Positions 56,595-64,000 of a DNA stretch of 64,000 nt are shown piece after piece. Each line of letters begins with the position of its first letter. The first letter of the stretch is position 1. Source of the stretch: Medicago truncatula (lineage: Eukaryota > Streptophyta > Magnoliopsida > Fabales > Fabaceae); the NCBI RefSeq assembly GCF_003473485.1, contig NC_053046.1, positions 630,001 through 694,000 of the forward strand. The letters run 5' to 3'. Under the pieces are notes generated by a model, which saw only the letters and a list, made by a program, of their open reading frames with translations, did no database searches and was not told where the DNA came from. A program made the position numbers and the translations under genes.

Positions 56595-57593
56595 ATGGCT
56601 TCCAACACAGAAAGCAATAGTAACAAGGTAATTGTTCACAACTTGCTCCCTCATTTGGTTGTCTATAATGATGGCACCATAGATCGTCTAAGAAACTTTC
56701 CAATTGTTCCTCCACAACAAGAGGACCCTAAAACTGGTGTCTCATCCAAAGACATTGTCTTTTCCAATGACCCTTACCTCACTGCTAGACTTTACCTTCC
56801 AAAACTAACACAAACCAATGATCAAAACCAAAAACTCTCCATCTTGGTTTATTTTTATGGTGGTGCATTCAGCTTTGAATCAGCATATTCATCCATCCAC
56901 CATGCATATTGTAACCTCTTAGCTTCTCAAGCAAATATTTTGATTGCTTCCATAGAACATAGAAATGCTCCAGAGCATTATCTTCCTGCAGGTTATAATG
57001 ATTGTTGGGATGGTCTCTATTGGGTTGCTTCTCATGCAACTCAAAATCCCATAAACAGTGACCCTTGGATAATCAATCATGGTAATTTCAATAGAGTTTT
57101 CATTGGTGGTGATAGTAGTGGTGGTAATCTTTGTCACAACGTTGCTATGCGTGCTGGTGTCGAGGATTTACCTGGTGGTGTTAAAGTATTTGGTGCTTAT
57201 CTTAACCACCCTTACTTTTGGGGTGCAAAACCAATAGGGGAAGAACCTGTTATAGGGTTTGAGGAGACTTTACAGTCTAGGATTTGGAAGTTTGCATACC
57301 CTTCTGCTCCTGGTGGGTTAGATAACCCTATGATCAATCCATTGGCTTCTGGGGCACCTAGTTTGGCTACACTTGGTTGTTCCAGGATGCTTATTACTGC
57401 TGCTGGAAAGGATCAACTTCTCTTTAGGGACAGATCAGAAAGATATTTTGAGGCTGTGAAGAAGAGTGGATGGAAAGGGGAAGTGGAATTCTTTGAAGAG
57501 AAAGATGAGGATCATGTTTATTACATGTATGATCTTGAAACTGACCAATCTAAAAGATTCATTAAAGTTTTGGTTGATTTTCTTCGTCAGTGA
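56595..57593 (+). CDS. Carboxylesterase (CXE family) with YGG oxyanion motif
   Basis: Intronless, 332 residues, starting MASNTESNSNKVIVHNLLPH. Same alpha/beta-hydrolase family as its two neighbours: DGTIDRLRNFP, DPKTGVSSKDIVFSNDP, nucleophile motif GGDSSGGNLCHN with Ser174, Asp273 in GKDQLLFRDR and His307 in DEDHVYYMY. The oxyanion-hole motif is YGG, with Tyr88 replacing the nearly invariant His of HGG. The Asp loop reads DQLLFRDR, longer than the DRFRDR and DEFRDR of the other two. The triad is complete, but the changed oxyanion region may alter rate or substrate. No signal peptide. Polyadenylation signals of the AATAAA type follow at about 57,630-57,642. The natural substrate is unknown. 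Confidence 0.94.
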   Translation: MASNTESNSNKVIVHNLLPHLVVYNDGTIDRLRNFPIVPPQQEDPKTGVSSKDIVFSNDPYLTARLYLPKLTQTNDQNQKLSILVYFYGGAFSFESAYSSIHHAYCNLLASQANILIASIEHRNAPEHYLPAGYNDCWDGLYWVASHATQNPINSDPWIINHGNFNRVFIGGDSSGGNLCHNVAMRAGVEDLPGGVKVFGAYLNHPYFWGAKPIGEEPVIGFEETLQSRIWKFAYPSAPGGLDNPMINPLASGAPSLATLGCSRMLITAAGKDQLLFRDRSERYFEAVKKSGWKGEVEFFEEKDEDHVYYMYDLETDQSKRFIKVLVDFLRQ

Positions 57594-60021
57594 AAGAAGA
57601 AACTTTCATGTCATCATTCTCCTTTGTAATAATAAATAAAATCTGGTATTGTATTTGTAATAAATATTTCTTGGTTAATTACTGATAATTCCTAAATGTT
57701 GTTAAATCAGGAGCATTGCATAGCATCAGTTCATTCATCCCTTTCAACCTCTTTGCATTTCGTGGCAATGCCACACACACCTTCGTCTACCAACACCATT
57801 GATGTTTTTTTCCACAGATACCAACGCCATTGATTTTTATATTTCAAATTTTAAAATTTTAATTTTGAATATCATTTTATTCTTTTCTAGGAGATCGATT
57901 CATTCTTTTCAGGTTTTATTTTGATCCATGTATTGATGAAATTGCACCGTTCAACGCTGTCATGTAGTGGTGCGGAAAATAATCGATGCATCGACACCAA
58001 TTCAATATTCGAACCAAACATGTACACCAAATTATGAAGGAAAAAAAACTGTTTGAAAAAAAATAAAACCTGACCAAATTTGATCAAAGAAAACAAAACT
58101 TTCCGTAATGACTTAATACTTTAGACTTAATAAACAAAAGTAAAGAAATGATTTGTAAAATCATTTGCACGGGTCCTACCTACTAAAACGTGTTCGAATA
58201 AGATATCATAATAAAAAACGACATTGATATAAATGCACGTGTTCGAATGTGAAATAGTCACATGATAAAAATGTATTACATTAGTCATATCATTTTGAAG
58301 TGACATTAGTACATTTTACATTAATTATCATACATTACGAAATACTCTATTAACGACATTTTGAAGTGACATTAGTAATTTCACATTCATCACCGATTAT
58401 CGGTATCTTTAACCCATTTTATTTTTTTAGGTATTCAACCCATCTCTTAAAGTAACTCTTGTCAATAGTCATTGCAAATAAAACAAACAAAAATTGACTC
58501 CTTTGAAACTTGATTCAAGCCTTACGCCAATTACTTATTAAATGAGCCAACTTTCATTGGCTTAACTTAGTTAATATAGCCGGTTAAAATTTTCTGTTTT
58601 AAATTACAAATCATAAATTTTCATTTATGACATCTTTATGTTGTATTCCAATAGCAAAATATGATAACAATGTCAGAGATTCTCTTAAAAGTTTGACACC
58701 GTGATAAGAGAAAGCATGTACAACTTAACCTGCATCCCAATAATAAGATAGTAGTTAACAATATAAACCAATTGCTATGAAATTTGCAAGATAGAAGCTG
58801 ACATGGTGAGCAAGAATGGAAGACCAAATATCTTTGTATTACTCGGACATTAAAAAATTATCACATAAATAAAAAGAAAGATTAAATTCATCTTATAAAA
58901 GCATTGTTTTTTTAAACCTCATCTTTGCAATTTATACAACTCTTGTTATATCTTGTTTTGAATTCTCCTCCACTTCATTTACTTAGACATCTTTGAGTAT
59001 ATCACGGCAAAATTTTATTAATCAAAGCTAGTAAGAGAAATACTCAGCTTGCAAATAGAACAAAGTACAAAATACAAATGCATATGGGCATAATCCCTGA
59101 TAATTCCTAGCAAGCAAAAAAAAGCCCCAAACTGTCAGCACCACTAAAACATGACAGCAGCAAGGCTAAAACGCCAAAAAAAAACAATAGAAAACACAAA
59201 AACTCCAAGCACACAGAAGCTGCAATCGCCAAAGGAAGCCTCAAAGCCACCAGCAAATGCTAGACGGGACCGCAACCCTCCCACAAACTCAGAACAGAAC
59301 AGCAGACCAGCCAGGAACATAAGGACTAATAGAAGAGAAAATGCAATTTAAACAATTAAGTGATCTCAAAGACCTTGAGGATTTGGGAGGGAAAGTGGGA
59401 TTAGGATTAGGGTTAAGTTATAGCTTGACCTAATTAGTGTTTATAGTAAGTATGAAGTATGATTATGTTTTTACTTTCTCTATTGCATTAGTTTCCGTGT
59501 TAATGCCTATTTTTCCTTGTAAATTTATGATTGTTACAAATGGTTGTTCACAAAATTATAAGCTCATGCATACATAAAAGATGTATTTGTAACATTAGTT
59601 AACAACACCTTTTTATGTCAGAAAACAACTAAAAGACTACATAACCAGACCATCAACGCAACTTTCTTGCAAACGACTAATTGTCATATATACATGAAAT
59701 GATTGGGTAACCTGTAACATAATCATAAACTCAACAATTGTAAAGGAAAATCGATTGAGATAGAGAACAATTAATTCATAACCATCACAATCTTGCAGGA
59801 GGAAAAAAAACAATGTTCGTGAAGGTCATGTGTGCTACATCTATGACATCGACATTAAAATCAGATGAGAGAGACACATCATCAAAAAAGAACATACACC
59901 ACTTGGTGTTGGACATTTCTTCAAAACCATGTTGTTCTGAATCCAGAAGACCTCACACTTCAATAAATAACATCTGCATATTATGTACATTGCAATCTGT
60001 TAGAAGTAAGAATGGCACATG
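57594..60021. other. Intergenic, no gene recognised
   Basis: 3' flank of the third esterase and of the ARIA-type gene. A C/A-rich stretch at about 59,100-59,345 gives a short basic frame that resembles nothing I know. TGACATTAGTA is repeated near 58,300-58,375. Confidence 0.5.
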
Positions 60022-63000
60022 CTACGCCTGGATGTTGGAGTTCCCCTTTGTAAGAGCATTAACAAAGTAATTGCGGATATCTGGTATTGTACGCTGAATT
60101 AAATCAGAGTTCCTGCAAACATTTGGCACAAGCAGAATTTAGAAATTTAAGAACCAATGTAATATTAAACGTGAACTTCAATTATCATATTCATGAATGA
60201 AGTATATGGAAGCAACCATGCCCCCAACAAATGCTTTAACTGACAATAAAACTCTTCACACATGAGAGAGAAAAAAACTGACCAACTAAGACTTACTTAT
60301 TCAGCTTATTTCAAAGCGAAGGTTGGTGTCTGTATCTAACTATACGACGGTGTAACGTATAAGACCGCAGTTTATCATATTGGTAAAATAAAACCAAGCA
60401 AGATGGATAAAGGAACCGTCCCCAAACCTATTTTCTTCAAATGTTGAGAAAACCATTCACTTGTCCTCATTTTGTATCTATCTGAGAAACCTTTACTCAA
60501 AAGGTGAAATGGTGCATGATTGTAAAGACCTACTCCTTGTTAATTAATATGTATAACACCTGTATAATTTTCTTTTAGACCTCTAAAAGAATGTAACTGT
60601 TCGCCAGAAACTTTCAATATATGGATTCATTTTAGGTCAACATATTTGACAAAACTACAACAATAATAAAGACTGTTAAAACCTATAGCTTATTCAAGAT
60701 TCTTAGATATTTTGTTTCAAAAATATATATAATCGTAGATACATAATTAATTTAGATTGCCTGATAAATTTATAAAAAAGTGTCTTTTACACATTCCAAG
60801 GGAAAAGAGAATTCTACAAAAAGCAAGAAGCATAAGATTGAGGAATTCAGATAGATACCCTGGCGTTTCACTTAATTTATCGAAGTGCCCCAAGATAAAA
60901 AGGATGCACGTGTGTCTCAATGATGTAGCATTGAAGGCTTCTGAAAGTTCATACATACTTGACACATTCTCGAGTGATACATGCTGTGGCAAAAACTCAA
61001 GTAATGAGGACTTCACTTTTGATTCTAATATTAGTTCACGAAACAATACTCTAGCAAAACCAATTCACTTAGCTAACCTGTGCAATCGTGTATTCACATA
61101 GTCTCTTAAGCCCTTCCAAGAGATATTGATCAGCTGCTCGGAGGAGATCTTGAGCAATTTCAAGAGTGACATCAACTGATCCAGTATAGATAAATCTGGA
61201 CAAAGAGTAAACAGTGAGATTTAAGTTGTCCTCAAATCATTACAAACTTCCATAAGGCATATGGTTAGACCTCATCATAAGCTCAAAGACCTGCCATCTA
61301 ATATTTGGAATCTCAATGTCCCTTGCATCCTTCTCCTGTAATAGAATAAAAGAATTGTATATCAATCAAGGACATGGATTTTAGCTTTGTATTAAAATTT
61401 CAACAGAAACTTTTATTGCTAAATTTAAAATTCACCATTCAATTCAAAAGCCAAATCTGAAATATCCGACAAAAGTTTTCGCATGGAAGAGAAAGCATTA
61501 AAACCAAAATAGTAGGTGATAAATATGTTTCTCGTAGAGAGAAATCAATAAAGGAGTTTCCTTTTTGGTAGATAATCAACAGTAACAAGAATCAAGGGAG
61601 GAGAGAGAGGAAATATACCCACCCTATAACCACCATCAAACATCGCACGAAATGCATCTGAAGATGCAAGTAGACAGATTCTATGAGCATGAAACCGTTT
61701 ACCTGCAGCAAAGTATAGAGATACCTAGTTATATACAAATGTCAACTGAAGCTATGACACTACATTTCAGGTAAGTTATTTTTCAAGAAACATTCATGAG
61801 AATTAAACGATATGGATAGAAAGTATCAACCTTCAACCAAAAATGTAACGTCGGACAGGGTAGCATTGTTTACATACTGCTCCCCCAAATAGACCTGCAA
61901 GGATAGTCTAGGATGATAAATATTCCAACATTAAAAGCAACTTATCCAGAATCATTTAGACGTGGCGGAAAGTAAGGAGAAAGGATGAAACTAGACATCA
62001 GATGCCAATTAATTAAATGTAGCATATATTCATAACTCGACACCGTCACTTTTAGATAACAGTTTTATCGACTGTGGATGGCAGACCATGGTGGAAAGCC
62101 AAACTATACAACACTACAGCGCTGCCACCCTTCACAAATTGGCCATTGTGGTTGTAAAAAATAAAACCACCACCACAATCTTCCATGGCTGCTATTTGAC
62201 AACACTACTAGATATTCATTTCAACTTCAAATGCCAAGAGATATCATAAGTTCAAAACATGGCAAACACAGAATATGCGCAAATAGGGTGAGGTCAGATT
62301 GTTGCCAGCATAAAAAAAAATTAGGGTTATGCTAGCAGTTGTTAAGGAAACCAAAATTAGCAGGTTTACAATGGATTCAACAATTTTTTAACTTTTAAAA
62401 GGTTAAATTCATTACTTTTCACCATTTTCCAATACAACAATTCTATTTTTGTCCTCTTAACCAATGCTTTAAGGGCACTCTTCAGCATTTCCCAAAAATT
62501 TAATCAATGACAAGATTCAAATAGGTAAAGATCTCACAGCTAACACATCTTAAGCATGTGATTGCACAAAGTTCCTATGAGAACAATAAGGGTAAAACCA
62601 AAATCAGAAGAAACAAAGTTTTCCCACACCATCGAGAAAAATAAACGAAATAAAATTTTGACCAAAAAACACCATGTAAGTAAAGCATTGAGATCCTGTG
62701 ATTATGAAAATAGTGGAATGAAAATTATAAACCCTGAAGTAAAGCAGTGAGATTATAAACCCTGAAGAAGAAGAAGCAAATTAATTATAAGCTAACCTGA
62801 GGTGTTGGGGATGGAGGAGCAGCATCTACAGGAGACAGAGTCATAGCTTTGTTGGCCAACTTGAATAAAGCCACAGCACCATCAAGTTGCTGCTTAGGGC
62901 AAGATGAGCCAAGAAGTCCAATAAGCAACTCCAGCCCTGCATGAACAGATGCTCGACTTCAAACAGAATAAAATAAGCAACAAAATATCCATAAAAAGGA

Positions 63001-63953
63001 TTTTATAGACAAGAAACAAGAGACATGACACTAATGCAAAAGGGTTGACTAGGGATATGCATACCATTGTGGTCAATAAATATTTTTTTCTGGTCATCTG
63101 CAGAACAAAGATGAGCAAGAGCCAAAGCAACTCGTCTTTGGAATGCCTTTTCAGAAACTCTCATAAGATATAACAAATGGTTCAGCACCTACAAAGAGAA
63201 TATTAATAGATTACAAATTTGATCATAATATGAAACTTGGAACTTATAGAATAAGGTTTGGTGGTTTATTGTCGTATAGAACTAATTAAACTTATAACTG
63301 ATAAAGTAATAGCATCCATGTCATTTCCATGTTAATTACAGTATGATGAGTAAACTCGGTAAAGTAACAAGTTAATGTGATATTGTGCTTACACGACCAT
63401 TAATCTTCTCTTCTAGTCTTTTCAATGTCTTAGCAACACAATCCTTAGTTGCCTACAATAGAAAACAACAGCATTTCCTTAAAGATCAGTGGGTGTCAGA
63501 AAGCCTAATGTTTCAAGTTCATGAAGATAAAATTTGCATGCAATCACCAATATCATTTAATTCCCATTGATATAGGCAACAAAAGGGTTTAAGGCGGAAA
63601 CTCTGAAACCAGAGTTACTACCTAGGTATTAAAGAGATAAACTTACTTGGATTATAAACTCTCCATCCTGAAATCTCTTAATTCCACCTATCCTAATAAA
63701 GTCGGGCACATTATCCTACGGCACAAAGTAAAACACATAAATTAACTTTGGTTTTCAGTAATAAATTTTCTAAACAATTAAGACAAAAGATCTTTAGTGG
63801 TAGAGTTCTTATAGTGTATCTTACCTCATTCTCTGCAAGGCCATAAAGAGCAAAAGCAGCATTATGTTGCAAAGACCCATTTTTTGAGTCAAGAAGCTTC
63901 AGTAGTGGCACTAATCCGCCAGAGTGTGCAATACCAGCTTGGTTATGTGTGTC
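60022..63953 (-). CDS. ARIA: ARM-repeat and BTB/POZ protein, ARIA type (3' part)
   Basis: Eleven minus-strand exons join in frame to the last 354 residues: 63825-63953, 63647-63715, 63393-63452, 63065-63188, 62797-62936, 61831-61894, 61623-61702, 61271-61335, 61078-61195, 60859-60983, 60022-60112 (stop TAG at 60,022-60,024). The upstream exons lie beyond 64,000; Arabidopsis ARIA has about 710 residues. First come the last armadillo repeats (HSGGLVPLLKLLDS, HNAAFALYGLAENE, RRVALALAHLCSADDQ), then a BTB domain (LSDVTFLVEG, HAHRICLLASSDAFRAMFDG, IPNIRWQVFELMMRFIYTG) and a BACK-like helical tail ending SNIQA. ARIA binds the ABRE factor ABF2 in the nucleus and modulates ABA responses; BTB proteins of this build can serve as CUL3 adaptors. 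The related ABAP1 is the alternative, but the VDAAPPSPT linker and BTB sequence fit ARIA better. All introns are GT-AG. Confidence 0.93.
62075..62210. repeat. Dispersed repeat in an ARIA-type gene intron
   Basis: GCAGACCATGGTGGAAAGCC, CCACCCTTCACAAATTGGCC and CATGGCTGCTATTTGACAAC match, inverted, the repeat at 15,070-15,248 in the KAPP intron. Confidence 0.6.
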
Positions 63954-64000
63954 CTGACATAAAATTTAATAACTTCAGGCCAAAGGAAATGGTTATGATG

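Noticed and set aside
59151-59351. 66-codon basic frame
   Set aside because: C/A-rich low complexity with no homologue recognised, no splice context and no neighbouring gene that would extend it.

Overview
The window is nuclear DNA of a flowering plant, almost certainly a papilionoid legume. It is AT-rich, genes are split by many GT-AG introns, intergenic DNA is packed with short transposon relics, and one carboxylesterase closely resembles soybean 2-hydroxyisoflavanone dehydratase (HIDH), an enzyme of isoflavone synthesis. I cannot name the species; the repeat families would suit the Medicago/Trifolium/Pisum side of the legumes.

Layout. 1-13 kb has no host gene. It holds a 4.2-kb CACTA transposon (976-5,205) that carries decayed pieces of two host genes (patellin-like and CLEC16A/GFS9-like), a Mutator-like element, a TRIM and a SINE. 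13.2-19.0 kb is a complete 12-exon gene for the FHA-PP2C protein KAPP. 21.0-22.6 kb is a small two-exon cupin gene. 22.8-27.5 kb is a nest of hAT, Mutator-type, non-LTR and solo-LTR insertions. 28.8-36.7 kb is a complete 12-exon SNF2-family chromatin remodeller of the CHR12/CHR23 (MINU) type. 37.2-57.6 kb holds three intronless carboxylesterase genes (one minus, two plus) interleaved with an HSP70 pseudogene, which is split by a copia-type relic that itself received a solo LTR, and with hAT, PIF/Harbinger-like and SINE insertions. 60.0-64.0 kb is the 3' part of an ARM-repeat/BTB gene (ARIA type) on the minus strand; its 5' end lies beyond the window.

How the genes relate. KAPP (receptor-kinase signalling), the remodeller (growth arrest and meristem control) and ARIA (ABA signalling) are unrelated neighbours. 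The only family cluster is the three esterases. They differ at the active site: 46.8 kb has an intact Ser/Asp/His triad and HGG oxyanion motif, 56.6 kb has YGG instead of HGG, and 37.2 kb has Val where the Ser/Thr nucleophile belongs. This divergence, the multi-gene capture by the CACTA element, and a recurring class of tiny A/T-rich insertions flanked by 11-18 bp direct repeats are the observations most worth following. Exon structures were built by hand from splice sites, frame continuity and remembered family sequences; no database search was possible.
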